IMG/VR virus record: IMGVR_UViG_3300027749_002936
Span: 1 to 34,879 of that record
Reading direction: 5' to 3' (one strand)
Source: a virus
Length of the DNA stretch: 34,879 nt
The notes beneath the pieces were generated by a model. The model was not told where the DNA came from. It was given only the letters and a program-made list of their open reading frames with translations, and did not search any database. Below, piece by piece: positions 22,601 through 29,164 of this stretch; the stretch's first letter is position 1; every line of letters begins with the position of its first letter. Made by a program: the position numbers and the translations under genes.

Positions 22601-24591
22601 GGACCTTCTACAAAGATGTAACTTCAATCACTGGTGGGGTAAACAATATATTCTTGTTACAGGATTCTGCAGGTGATAGAATATTATGTACAACTATGAG
22701 CGCAACAGCAATTACGCTGGATGTGTACGATAACTCATTGAACTTATTAAGATCACAACAGTTATTTAATAGTGCCGAAGTCACCAATTTAGACCAGGCC
22801 GGTAGTGGCAAAAGTGTAGCAGATAGTTCATTACCATTTGGATATAATCCGTGGGGAACTGCGTTTGCATTTACGTGGAATAAATTCACCGAACGTTTTA
22901 TAATGAAAGCAGTTGGTTACTATGTGTATCAACAAGGGGGAAGTAACATTGGACAAAACTTTGGTGCTACCATATTATGGAGAGTACCCAAGTCTTGGTT
23001 GATGAGTGGATCGGATTCGCCGAATAATCTAATACCCTTAAAACCATCGGGTTATCGTTATCACAAACTGCCAGACACTACCTGGGATACAGCAACCGGA
23101 GGTATGGGCGATGGTTATGGTACAGCTGGGCAAGCACCAAGCGTGTTAACAGATGAATATGCTAAAACAGTTAATATTTCTCTGGTAGGCACATGGGACA
23201 CTAGAGGATTTCAAATTTATTCTTTCCCGTATACACTTGCACAAACCATTGGTAATAGTTTAACAGCGACATTGAGTAAAAATGTAGGTATACCTGATGC
23301 CAGTGCATGGAGTAAGAGAGCCATGGCCTATTATGGCCACATCATCGGCGACAATGTATTGTTTAGCGGTGAGAGTGTATCATATGGTTCTAAATCTGTT
23401 GCAGCAAACTTTTCAACTACACAATTTACCACTGCCTATGCCAGCAACGATACACTTAAATTAAATCCAGTGACTAGTAAAGTTGAAGATCCTAGCGCAA
23501 CAATATCAAATGATAATAACAGTTATGGTATCACGTCAGTAGAAGGCACACCATTGGCATATAGTGCCACACCTGGCCGAGTGTTGTACACTATAACTGT
23601 TGCAGCCGGTTCTAGAGTTTATACATCCACTGGATTTACCATTCCTGCAATTCCAAGTACGATTGGTGCTGTAGCTGGACTTACATTAGCCGGGAACACT
23701 ATCTATAACGGATTAGATGGAAATAAAAAGTTTTGGTCGGTAGTTGCTGGACCATCCCATCAATACTATATTGCACGTTACAGCAACGGTGCTTGGAATG
23801 ACATATACGGACCACTTGTAACTACAGAAATCGCAGCTGGAAATACTGCCCGAGGTGATAGTGCCAATAGCTGGGGCGTCTATAACGGTACAGCATGTTT
23901 AACTGCTAATGGTAGATTTTTGCACTACATTGAAATATATGTGCCAGGTGGTGCGTTCTTTAAAATACTAGAATTTAATGTCAATACAAATGCAATGACT
24001 GTGCATGAGTGGAATAAATTTGATCGCACAATTCCTAGTACTTATTCTAGTGTAAGTCCATGGTATGGTGTTAGTTTTGGATTTAGTACCACATTTGGCT
24101 ACTATTGTATGATTTCAACTGAAAGACAAACTAGTACACTAATTAGTTCATCTAGGAACGTTGTAACCGGAGCAACACATACCGAAGAAGAATGGTTTTC
24201 CGGAGGATCTGGCAGATACGATATAAACATATCTGCAGAGCCCACAGTCGGATTGTCAGTTTATTTAAAATCATACCCGTTATTCCTTGGTGGTTATTAT
24301 AATACTATTCCCGATACTGTACTAAATGTACCAGCAAATTCAACTAGTTACATTTATGCAGAGCTACTAGGTGACGATCGCAGACATGTAGTAATAACAA
24401 CAAGTCTGGATTATATCTCCAATGGTTTTTCAAAAGTTTTGATAGGTACTGTGACTACAAATAGCGAAAAAGTAATATCATCAAGCTCTTCGAAAATTAA
24501 TAGTGGTACCATGACTATTTCAAGTTTAAAGAGTATTGTATCGTCGTCGGCATCGTTTGCAGATTTTAAAACTGCTATCCTTGCCTTATAA
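19624..24591 (+). CDS. Giant tail fibre protein with collagen-like segments
   Basis: A 1655-residue fibre. The N-terminus (TSRINELFPIAGQNNDSQGF, then RDNFSNIKVALGNAKLEI) matches the anchor domain of fibre proteins in T4-like marine and freshwater phages. Short collagen blocks lie at about 197-220, 340-420 and 540-580. After about 585 is a familiar fibre segment (AAQLAMNWNAEEGEPDKIFF, then WSSWKRILVDN), followed by DVNGTVYASAFRY and a DDLDEGTTNKYYTPTR motif near 790, which is typical of fibre shafts. A helical stretch (EATERTTGNAVIVARLAAET) follows. The last 750 residues are beta-rich without an identified family and probably carry the receptor-binding region. Its N-terminal anchor suggests attachment to the baseplate, making this the likely long fibre. 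Confidence 0.88.
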   Translation: MSNINTSRINELFPIAGQNNDSQGFRDNFSNIKVALGNAKLEINSLQNRSVVLGPIGNETVTNDFNYTLATRPQLKSPSYTFKDLGLKQGTVGVVYTDGSVQKITVVNNIELDFTGFPPTGQYGSLIIWFSVANSSHRVQLPVRMAYGIKGNQQVVNNQLIFPDTGDFLVEFASSDNGVSYWLIDFANLGGSGGSGKGATGATGIGPKGATGAQGPAGQFGGITLEYRYRAIYGDTYPGDGKVSLNSPDMGAVSAMFISKLDINNVAVAGFLRTIDDSTNPIKGHFRISDKLDSTTSAIFTIENINERELFFAVTCGKVSGIQTFNNLEDVIITFARTGDVGATGPTGARGATGLDGKFAAIGATGASGFRGYPGDTGPLGSTGATGIQGIPGPEGPVGATGSGAQGPTGNPGPTGAAGPGGGRIVLVGQHTGSLSPNATFGYGSTGEGPGITILEYCVLSALTLDAVTPYTEDTVIQVTKNGTPCGAEISVDVATTPRAVVTGLSIIFTSGDVLGFKVKKGGGGGVTTVAAWIFNGGIIGATGERGQSGIVAYAGATGATGIKGATGPIGATGLSGATGVDGMGGWYNFNVGAKSPGPRTFPSPNILGFQAHSSTDFPGPYYMGIAVHDNLHDTAAQLAMNWNAEEGEPDKIFFRVNDNTGDVANWSSWKRILVDNSLVTPSSGNTIVSGIKFPNNPGGGAGDTAWIRYYAYDAEKTVLELGVSNDGYGINEDSINLVTPEAGGVGINVQHPRPGLDVNGTVYASAFRYSSNNQPYISSSLAANTTDDLDEGTTNKYYTPTRQSALLSHISDVVAAEATERTTGNAVIVARLAAETASRVAGDTYERNERIAANVALRQYVDSSGYLNFSPLAGVLEENYVPLYSDFKFSLGAQGTYAFYSTDSQGFQVVYFHADTPTGLVRPFRAYRFVATDEFVYDTEPVTVTFLNANEYVQRIYNMGTKFVYMNIKNSVNSVTRNVLALTNGNNKCNTWTFYKDVTSITGGVNNIFLLQDSAGDRILCTTMSATAITLDVYDNSLNLLRSQQLFNSAEVTNLDQAGSGKSVADSSLPFGYNPWGTAFAFTWNKFTERFIMKAVGYYVYQQGGSNIGQNFGATILWRVPKSWLMSGSDSPNNLIPLKPSGYRYHKLPDTTWDTATGGMGDGYGTAGQAPSVLTDEYAKTVNISLVGTWDTRGFQIYSFPYTLAQTIGNSLTATLSKNVGIPDASAWSKRAMAYYGHIIGDNVLFSGESVSYGSKSVAANFSTTQFTTAYASNDTLKLNPVTSKVEDPSATISNDNNSYGITSVEGTPLAYSATPGRVLYTITVAAGSRVYTSTGFTIPAIPSTIGAVAGLTLAGNTIYNGLDGNKKFWSVVAGPSHQYYIARYSNGAWNDIYGPLVTTEIAAGNTARGDSANSWGVYNGTACLTANGRFLHYIEIYVPGGAFFKILEFNVNTNAMTVHEWNKFDRTIPSTYSSVSPWYGVSFGFSTTFGYYCMISTERQTSTLISSSRNVVTGATHTEEEWFSGGSGRYDINISAEPTVGLSVYLKSYPLFLGGYYNTIPDTVLNVPANSTSYIYAELLGDDRRHVVITTSLDYISNGFSKVLIGTVTTNSEKVISSSSSKINSGTMTISSLKSIVSSSASFADFKTAILAL

Positions 24592-24592
24592 G

Positions 24593-24621
24593 TTGACCTT
24601 TATTAATGTATAGTATACAAT
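24593..24621 (+). promoter_or_regulatory. Sigma70-type promoter for the MazG cluster
   Basis: TTGACC (24593-24598), a 17-base spacer and TACAAT (24616-24621) lie just after the fibre stop. An 11-base near-palindrome GTATAGTATAC (24608-24618) overlaps the -10 box and could be an operator. This promoter probably begins the run of genes up to 26741. Confidence 0.82.
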
Positions 24622-24640
24622 CATTAAAACAGGAGTGTTA

Positions 24641-25081
24641 ATGCAGATTGATTTAAACAAATATCAAAATTTTGTAGAAGAAGTTACTAGTATGCCTAGT
24701 AATGACTTAACTACATTTATGGACACATGCGATCGTATTGACGCTAACTATGAATTAATAGACGGTGAAATGCAACACGGACCCGACGTCAATGTTCCGC
24801 TGTTGTTTACAGCATGTTTAGGGCTTGCTGCTGAAAGCGGAGAATTCATTGAAATTCCAAAGAAGATATTTTTCCAAGGAAAAGCATTCAATGACGAATC
24901 ACTTTTTCATATGAAGCGCGAACTGGGAGATATCATGTGGTATTGGGTTAATGCTTGCAGAGCATTAAACTTAGATCCAAATGATGTTATTGCCGAAAAT
25001 GTACGTAAGCTAGAGTCCCGTTACCCCGGGGGAAAATTTGATCCGTTCTATAGCGAAAATCGACAAGATGGCGATCTATAA
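24641..25081 (+). CDS. MazG-like nucleoside triphosphate pyrophosphohydrolase
   Basis: A 146-residue protein. The ATG at 24641 has AGGAG five bases upstream; a GTG at 24635 overlaps that site and is rejected. It shows the MazG/all-alpha NTP-PPase metal-binding signature: AAESGEFIE on the first helix and RELGDIMWYW on the second (ExxE ... ExxD), followed by ENVRKLESRYPGGKFDP, a frequent ending of this family. MazG-type enzymes hydrolyse (d)NTPs to monophosphates and pyrophosphate. Phage versions are thought to recycle nucleotides or tune host physiology during infection. It is first in a cluster behind a sigma70-type promoter, consistent with early expression, and overlaps the next gene by TAATG. 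Confidence 0.88.
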   Translation: MQIDLNKYQNFVEEVTSMPSNDLTTFMDTCDRIDANYELIDGEMQHGPDVNVPLLFTACLGLAAESGEFIEIPKKIFFQGKAFNDESLFHMKRELGDIMWYWVNACRALNLDPNDVIAENVRKLESRYPGGKFDPFYSENRQDGDL

Positions 25082-25269
25082 TGAGCAATATACCCACTAG
25101 AGATCGCATGGCAGAATTAATGATATTGATCGATTCTTCTATACAGTTAACAGATGATAAAAACGAAATGTTAATGCTAGCATGTGTTATGCTACAACGT
25201 ACCAAAGATCTATTTGATATTACTTTGGGCGAGCCAGGAAGAAAAGAAATGTTCAAAGATTTTAGTTGA
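25081..25269 (+). CDS. Small conserved hypothetical protein
   Basis: A 62-residue, mostly helical protein whose ATG overlaps the mazG-like stop (TAATG). It has no cysteines beyond one, no membrane segment and no motif I know. The N-terminal half (MAELMILIDSSIQLTDDKNE) and second half (MLMLACVMLQRTKDLFDITL) look like a helical hairpin, so it may be a small binding protein for a neighbour. Translation is probably coupled to the MazG-like gene. Confidence 0.7.
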   Translation: MSNIPTRDRMAELMILIDSSIQLTDDKNEMLMLACVMLQRTKDLFDITLGEPGRKEMFKDFS

Positions 25270-25280
25270 AAGAATTTATT

Positions 25281-25514
25281 ATGCATCCATTATTACCAGA
25301 TTTATCTAATCTTAAAATAGAGGAACTCACTGAAAAATATAACAGTCTTGTTAAAAGACGGCTACAAGTTCAGAGGATGGGAGACTACAATTTAATAAAT
25401 CAACTGTCAATGATAATGGATGACTATCAACAAGAAATTATCAAACGTCAGCAGAAAATATTTGATGATGCAAATAAGAATGCCAATTTTAAAAATATAA
25501 TTGATATTAACTAA
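25281..25514 (+). CDS. Small helical phage protein, hypothetical
   Basis: A 77-residue protein. The ATG at 25281 is chosen; a TTG at 25266 overlaps the previous stop and would add five residues, and neither has a strong ribosome-binding site. The pattern LPDLSNLKIEELTEKYNSL, then RRLQVQRMGDYNLINQLSMI and a DYQQEIIKRQ helix, resembles small conserved proteins of T4-like environmental phages (LPDL-start, two long helices). Function is unknown to me. The stop overlaps the next start by TAATG. Confidence 0.7.
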   Translation: MHPLLPDLSNLKIEELTEKYNSLVKRRLQVQRMGDYNLINQLSMIMDDYQQEIIKRQQKIFDDANKNANFKNIIDIN

Positions 25515-26029
25515 TGAATTACGATCAATTCGGGCAGCGGCATTTAACTGAACAAAACTTGTTCAGTTTATTGTACGACAAACCAGATTTAGATTTGAGG
25601 AATTTTCTAATAGATAATCCACAACTTTATAATAAAAGTGTAGATGAAACTCATGTTAATTTTCCAAAGCTACAACAATATGTTGTTTCTGATATTTCGT
25701 TAGAAGAATTTGATCAACAAAATCAAGAATCTTGGTTTATGCCAGATGAATATAAAAACATTGATATTGCTAAACATATACTTGAATTATGTAAGTCGGA
25801 TGAGGACCTGCAACGTGTAGGACAAGAATTGTTGCTATTTCAAGAGAAAAAAATGTTTCCTTTGCTATGTTATCTTAAATATCTAGTAGACACTATGAGG
25901 AAGAATAACATAGTGTGGGGAGTTGGCAGAGGTAGTAGCGTGGCCAGCTATGTATTATACCTATTAGGAGTACATAAAATCAATTCGCTTTACTACGATT
26001 TACCCATTGAGGAATTTTTAAAGGATTAA
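25514..26029 (+). CDS. DNA polymerase III alpha-like fragment protein
   Basis: A 171-residue protein. Its C-terminal third reads like the region of bacterial DnaE just before the palm: a helix ending KYLVDTMRKNNIVWGVGRGS, then SVASYVLYLLGVHKINSL and YYDLPIEEFLKD. In DnaE this stretch is G-x-GRGS-x-x-x-S-x-V-x-Y-x-L-G-I ... L-x-Y-x-L-x-F-E-R-F-L. The match stops there, so the three polymerase aspartates and everything downstream are absent. The N-terminal 95 residues show no PHP motifs. It therefore cannot be a polymerase. It could bind a nucleotide phosphate through the GRGS element or mimic host DnaE in its complex. The frame is clean and followed by a close gene, so it is not an obvious pseudogene. 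Confidence 0.68.
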   Translation: MNYDQFGQRHLTEQNLFSLLYDKPDLDLRNFLIDNPQLYNKSVDETHVNFPKLQQYVVSDISLEEFDQQNQESWFMPDEYKNIDIAKHILELCKSDEDLQRVGQELLLFQEKKMFPLLCYLKYLVDTMRKNNIVWGVGRGSSVASYVLYLLGVHKINSLYYDLPIEEFLKD

Positions 26030-26032
26030 ATT

Positions 26033-26356
26033 ATGGCAAATACACATCGATCAGCACTTGGACGTCAAATCGACATTGACAAACTGAGACTAAGCAACGA
26101 AGATACTATTGCAGTTGGTAATATGAAAGTCAATGCTAGAGGCGATGAATTAGGACCCGGCGGCGAAGTTGTTCGAACACGTAATCAAATTATGAATGAT
26201 TATTATCAATTGAATACACCAACTGTGACAGTTACTGAAAATGAACTAGCAGCAGACGAAAGTGTCTTAATACAAAAGGCTCCACCTCCACCAGCGGTCA
26301 GAGCGGGAGCTCTCAGAGGAAGTTTAGCAGACTCAATAGCCAAAGACAGAAAGTAA
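26033..26356 (+). CDS. Conserved phage hypothetical protein
   Basis: A 107-residue hydrophilic protein. The central section, IAVGNMKVNARGDELGPGGE followed by NQIMNDYYQLN, matches my memory of a recurrent small protein in T4-like environmental phages, always without function. The N-terminus (ALGRQIDIDKLRLSNEDT) is also typical. The last 35 residues are proline/alanine-rich with PPPPA and end in a basic tail, probably disordered. It sits between the polymerase-like fragment and the co-chaperonin with short gaps of three and four bases, so it belongs to the same transcription unit. Confidence 0.75.
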   Translation: MANTHRSALGRQIDIDKLRLSNEDTIAVGNMKVNARGDELGPGGEVVRTRNQIMNDYYQLNTPTVTVTENELAADESVLIQKAPPPPAVRAGALRGSLADSIAKDRK

Positions 26357-26360
26357 TAAA

Positions 26361-26741
26361 ATGGGAATCCCACTGATACATAAAGTTAAAAAAATTACCC
26401 CAATTGGAAATTCAATTTTGGTTGCGGATATGAATTTCAAAGAACGCCTGACCAATTCTGGGATTTTTATTCCTAGCGACAACGGTAAAACACATGGTAT
26501 ACGTCCTCGTTGGGCTAGAGTCTATGCAGTAGGCCCCGAGCAAAAAGATGTCGATGTAGGTCAATGGGTTTTAATTTCACATGGTAGATGGACCCGAGGA
26601 GTCGAAATTGAAGACGAAACTGGTAAACATACTATCAGACGTATCGATCCAAATGACATGTTACTATTGTCTGATGAAGAACAGTACGATGACACTATGA
26701 GTACTGCCATTCATGCCAACGAAGTTGCCAGAGACCGTTGA
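26361..26741 (+). CDS. GroES-like co-chaperonin (gp31-type)
   Basis: A 126-residue protein that follows the GroES pattern: an opening ITPIGNSILVADMNFKER strand, a mobile-loop segment with SGIFIPSD near residues 32-39, GIRPRWARVYAVGPE, then DVGQWVLISHGRWTRGVEIE. The hydrophobic triplet in the mobile loop (IFI) is what GroES and T4 gp31 use to contact GroEL. T4 gp31 replaces GroES so that the host chaperonin can fold the large major capsid protein, so a similar job is likely. The insert PRWARV is characteristic of phage versions. The next promoter begins inside the last codons of this gene. Confidence 0.8.
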   Translation: MGIPLIHKVKKITPIGNSILVADMNFKERLTNSGIFIPSDNGKTHGIRPRWARVYAVGPEQKDVDVGQWVLISHGRWTRGVEIEDETGKHTIRRIDPNDMLLLSDEEQYDDTMSTAIHANEVARDR

Positions 26742-26766
26742 CTTTCACACAACCTTGTGTTATTAT
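26738..26766 (+). promoter_or_regulatory. Sigma70-type promoter with palindromic spacer, for the clamp loader
   Basis: TTGACT (26738-26743), a 17-base spacer and TATTAT (26761-26766). The spacer contains ACACAA-CC-TTGTGT (26747-26760), a perfect 6-base inverted repeat filling the gap between the two boxes, an ideal site for a dimeric repressor or activator. The -35 overlaps the end of the co-chaperonin gene. Confidence 0.82.
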
Positions 26767-26795
26767 TAGTAATAACACTTTTTAAAGGCACATAC

Positions 26796-27731
26796 ATGTC
26801 AGTTACACAACTTTGGGTAGAGAAATATCGTCCTACAAATGTAGACGGATACGTATTTACAGACCCATCTGTACAGGAACAAGTTGAATTTTGGATTAAA
26901 GATAAATCCATTCCGCATTTATTATTGCACGGACCGGCTGGCACTGGTAAAACCACATTGGCTAAAATACTAATTAATCAACTAGGAGTCGAAGACATTG
27001 ATGTATTAATGGTTAATGGTAGTAAGGAAGGTCGTAAGATTGATTGGTTGCGCGACAAGCTAGAAGGCTTTTGTCAAACTATGCCATTTGGTACATTTAA
27101 GATAGTACTAATTGATGAGGCAGACTATTTGAACAAAGAAAGTGTGCAACCAGCAATGCGTAATCTAATGGAAGGTTACAGTGAGAATGTTAGATTTATT
27201 TTAACGTGTAATTATCCAAACAAGATTATTCCGCCGCTGCATAGCAGATGCCATGAAATTCATATTGAGAAAACAGATCAAACAGAATTCACCGCAAGGG
27301 CTGCTATGGTGCTAATGGAAGAAAGTATCGACTTTGACCTAGACACATTAGATAGCTATGTAAAAGCTACATATCCAGATCTACGTAAATGTTTGAACTT
27401 AGTGCAAACAAATAGCGTAAGCGGAAAATTAAACGAGCCAAAAGAAATTGGATCTGCTGCCAATGATTTTAGATTAGATGCAGTTAATTTATTTAAAATG
27501 GGCAAGTTCAGGCAGGCACGAGAATTGATATGTAGTCAAGCAAGGCCAGAAGAAATGGAAGAAGTATTTCGATGGACTTACGATAATCTTGATCTTTGGA
27601 GTAATACCGAGGAAGGTAAAGATGAAGCTATTTTAATTATTCGCAGGGGATTAGTTAATCACAACAGTTGCGCAGATGCAGAAATTAATTTAAGTGCAAC
27701 ATTAACAGAACTCATTTCACTAAACAGGTAA
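26796..27731 (+). CDS. 44: Sliding-clamp loader large subunit (gp44/RFC-like AAA+ ATPase)
   Basis: A 311-residue AAA+ ATPase. The ATG at 26796 has AAAGG seven bases upstream; the in-frame TTG farther up lies between promoter and ribosome-binding site. It starts with LWVEKYRP, a signature of RFC/gp44 proteins. Walker A is GPAGTGKTT at 46-54 (Lys52), Walker B is LIDEAD at 105-110, sensor 1 is LTCNYPNKI, and the SRC arginine-finger motif is at 150-152. In T4, gp44 with gp62 loads the gp45 clamp onto DNA for the replicative polymerase and for late transcription. The latter matters here because late promoters of T4 type depend on the clamp. No gp62 or gp45 was recognised next to it. Confidence 0.92.
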   Translation: MSVTQLWVEKYRPTNVDGYVFTDPSVQEQVEFWIKDKSIPHLLLHGPAGTGKTTLAKILINQLGVEDIDVLMVNGSKEGRKIDWLRDKLEGFCQTMPFGTFKIVLIDEADYLNKESVQPAMRNLMEGYSENVRFILTCNYPNKIIPPLHSRCHEIHIEKTDQTEFTARAAMVLMEESIDFDLDTLDSYVKATYPDLRKCLNLVQTNSVSGKLNEPKEIGSAANDFRLDAVNLFKMGKFRQARELICSQARPEEMEEVFRWTYDNLDLWSNTEEGKDEAILIIRRGLVNHNSCADAEINLSATLTELISLNR

Positions 27732-27735
27732 ACAA

Positions 27736-28203
27736 ATGAAAAAACAAACTATATACTTGGTAGCATACTACTATATTCGTCCTAAATCTAAAAATGTTAG
27801 GACACAAGACAAGGGCTGGATGAAAGAACAAAATGCTGTACAATACGACGAACAAGTGGCGGTTGTTAGGAATTTAAAAACATCCGATAAAACAACCGCT
27901 AAGATTATTTTAGATCTCGGAAATAAAATAGTAGTCAGAAATGCATGGGAACCAGATAGTAATTTTGATACGATGTTTGCATATTTCATGTCCGGCTATC
28001 CTAAGTATACAAAAGATATTATGGATCAATTAGATCCAGAATATATGACTAGGTTTTTAAGCAAACCCAGCGATGTCACTCATCTAGTAGATATTGGTGC
28101 AGACGAAATATTAGTTGAAACACCTGCTATAAAAAATGCTGAAATTTCAGCAGTAATATCTGGATCAATCAGTACCAACGAACGTTATGAACCCGCTGCT
28201 TAA
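27736..28203 (+). CDS. Hypothetical protein downstream of the clamp loader
   Basis: A 155-residue protein beginning four bases after the clamp-loader gene. The first half has alternating strands (TIYLVAYYYIRPKSKNVRTQ, QVAVVRNLKTSDKTTAKIIL) and the middle has FAYFMSGYPKYTKDIMDQLD. In T4 the corresponding place is occupied by gp62, the small clamp-loader subunit, but I see no convincing likeness to gp62, so the name is withheld. Position makes a replication role possible. The 3' end overlaps the next gene by 17 bases. Confidence 0.72.
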   Translation: MKKQTIYLVAYYYIRPKSKNVRTQDKGWMKEQNAVQYDEQVAVVRNLKTSDKTTAKIILDLGNKIVVRNAWEPDSNFDTMFAYFMSGYPKYTKDIMDQLDPEYMTRFLSKPSDVTHLVDIGADEILVETPAIKNAEISAVISGSISTNERYEPAA

Positions 28204-28435
28204 TAAATTATATCGGCAAAAAAAGACCAGGGTAAGAGATCCTAATGCGCCGCCACCACCAACACTATTAGGGCAAGTTAAAGAACTTAAAGACACTAAA
28301 CAATCAGTTGAATCAGTGTCTGCAGAAATGGCTGTTATGCGTCAACGATTAGAATATTTAGAAATGAAAAATCGGCGACTTGAAAATAACATTGAAACAA
28401 TCAGAGCTTGGATATTACGCAACCAGGGACGATAA
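28187..28435 (+). CDS. Small coiled-coil protein, hypothetical
   Basis: An 82-residue protein whose ATG at 28187 lies inside the end of the previous gene in another frame. The N-terminal 28 residues are basic and proline-rich (RDPNAPPPPTLLGQ). From about residue 30 to the end, heptad-like spacing of Leu/Val/Met (VKELKDTKQSVESV, MRQRLEYLEMKNRRLENNI) predicts a long coiled coil, so it probably forms a dimer or trimer or binds another helical protein. No family is recognised. It overlaps the following nucleotidase start by TAATG. Confidence 0.72.
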   Translation: MNPLLNKLYRQKKTRVRDPNAPPPPTLLGQVKELKDTKQSVESVSAEMAVMRQRLEYLEMKNRRLENNIETIRAWILRNQGR

Positions 28436-29022
28436 TGGAAAAAATTATACTTACTGATGCAGATGGAGTATTGTTAGACTGGGAATACGCATTTGATATT
28501 TGGATGCAGCAACACGGATTTGCCAAACAAGAAGGTGGCAATTTGAAATACTGCATAGGCAAACGATATGGCATTGATGTTGAACAAAGTAAGAAATTAA
28601 TTAAAATGTTCAACGAAAGTGCTGCCATTGGATTCTTGCCAGCACTTAGAGATAGTATGTACTATGTTAAACGTCTGCATGAAGAACATGGTTATGTGTT
28701 TCATTGTATTACTAGTTTGAGTGCAGATAAAAATGCCCAAGAACTACGTAAAATGAACTTACGCAAATTATTTGGTAAGACTGCATTTGAGAAATTTGTT
28801 TTCTTAGACACAGGTGCAGACAAGGATCAAGCTCTTGCACCTTATAAAGGTTCAAAACTTTGGTGGATTGAGGATAAAATTGACAATGCTATAACGGGTA
28901 ATTCAATGGGATTATCTAGTATATTAATGGAACACGGGCATAACATGGACAAACCTAGTGCTCAGTATACAACCGTTAAAAACTGGCGGGAAATATACAA
29001 TATTGTTACGTTTATCCCGTAA
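28435..29022 (+). CDS. HAD-family 5'(3')-deoxyribonucleotidase-like protein
   Basis: A 195-residue protein of the HAD hydrolase superfamily. The ATG at 28435 overlaps the upstream stop; a TTG at 28408 is within the preceding gene and lacks a ribosome-binding site. Motif I is LTDADGVLLDW with nucleophile Asp8 and acid/base Asp10. Motif II is the Ser/Thr of CITSLS at about residues 99-104, and the C-terminal acidic motif is WWIEDKIDNA. This arrangement is that of deoxyribonucleotidases acting on dNMPs, a common phage gene. Together with the MazG-like enzyme it would shift nucleotide pools during replication; the substrate is inferred from the family. It ends just before a hairpin and a new promoter. 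Confidence 0.8.
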   Translation: MEKIILTDADGVLLDWEYAFDIWMQQHGFAKQEGGNLKYCIGKRYGIDVEQSKKLIKMFNESAAIGFLPALRDSMYYVKRLHEEHGYVFHCITSLSADKNAQELRKMNLRKLFGKTAFEKFVFLDTGADKDQALAPYKGSKLWWIEDKIDNAITGNSMGLSSILMEHGHNMDKPSAQYTTVKNWREIYNIVTFIP

Positions 29023-29025
29023 AAA

Positions 29026-29042
29026 AACCTCAAAAAGAGGTT
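29026..29042. terminator. Hairpin with T-tract on the minus-strand side
   Basis: AACCTC (29026-29031) and GAGGTT (29037-29042) pair around AAAAA. A run of seven A precedes it, so on the minus strand it reads as a stem followed by T residues, a classic intrinsic terminator. On the plus strand it is a hairpin four bases after the nucleotidase stop that may end upstream transcription less efficiently. It overlaps the -35 of the next promoter by two bases. Confidence 0.6.
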
Positions 29043-29069
29043 GACAATAGGCAGTTTTTGCCTTATAAT
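29041..29069 (+). promoter_or_regulatory. Perfect-consensus sigma70 promoter
   Basis: TTGACA (29041-29046), a 17-base spacer and TATAAT (29064-29069) match the consensus in every position. The spacer holds AGGCA-GTTTT-TGCCT (29049-29063), an inverted repeat that could bind a regulator. It should be the strongest host-type promoter in the window and drives the ParB-like cluster. Confidence 0.93.
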
Positions 29070-29081
29070 AGAAGAACTTGC

Positions 29082-29159
29082 TAGGAGAACGTAGGGTGCA
29101 TGGTGCACCGTTTGTTCAATTAGCGGTAGGAGCATAGTGCTCTGATTTAACCTTAGGAG
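29082..29159 (+). promoter_or_regulatory. Structured leader with three TAGGAG elements and two hairpins
   Basis: The leader between the promoter at 29041 and the ATG at 29165 has TAGGAG at 29082, 29127 and 29154; only the last is correctly placed for the main gene. After the first comes the hairpin GGTGCA-TGG-TGCACC (29095-29109), and overlapping the second is GGAGCA-TAG-TGCTCT (29129-29143, one G-T pair). A seven-codon frame, ATG at 29100 to TAG, is possible. This could be a decoy ribosome-binding array, a leader peptide or an mRNA-stabilising element. Confidence 0.5.
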
Positions 29160-29164
29160 CATAT

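Noticed and set aside
25514-26029. Pseudogene of a full DNA polymerase III alpha
   Set aside because: The frame has its own start overlapping the upstream stop, an intact end and no polymerase remnants in the downstream sequence, where other intact genes follow at once.
27736-28203. Assignment as gp62, the clamp-loader small subunit
   Set aside because: Supported only by position after the gp44-like gene; I could not see family motifs, so it is left as hypothetical.
29021-29164. tRNA or structured small RNA gene in the gap before the ParB-like gene
   Set aside because: The hairpins are too short and separate to make a cloverleaf, and no T-loop or anticodon arm is visible; the region reads better as promoter plus mRNA leader.
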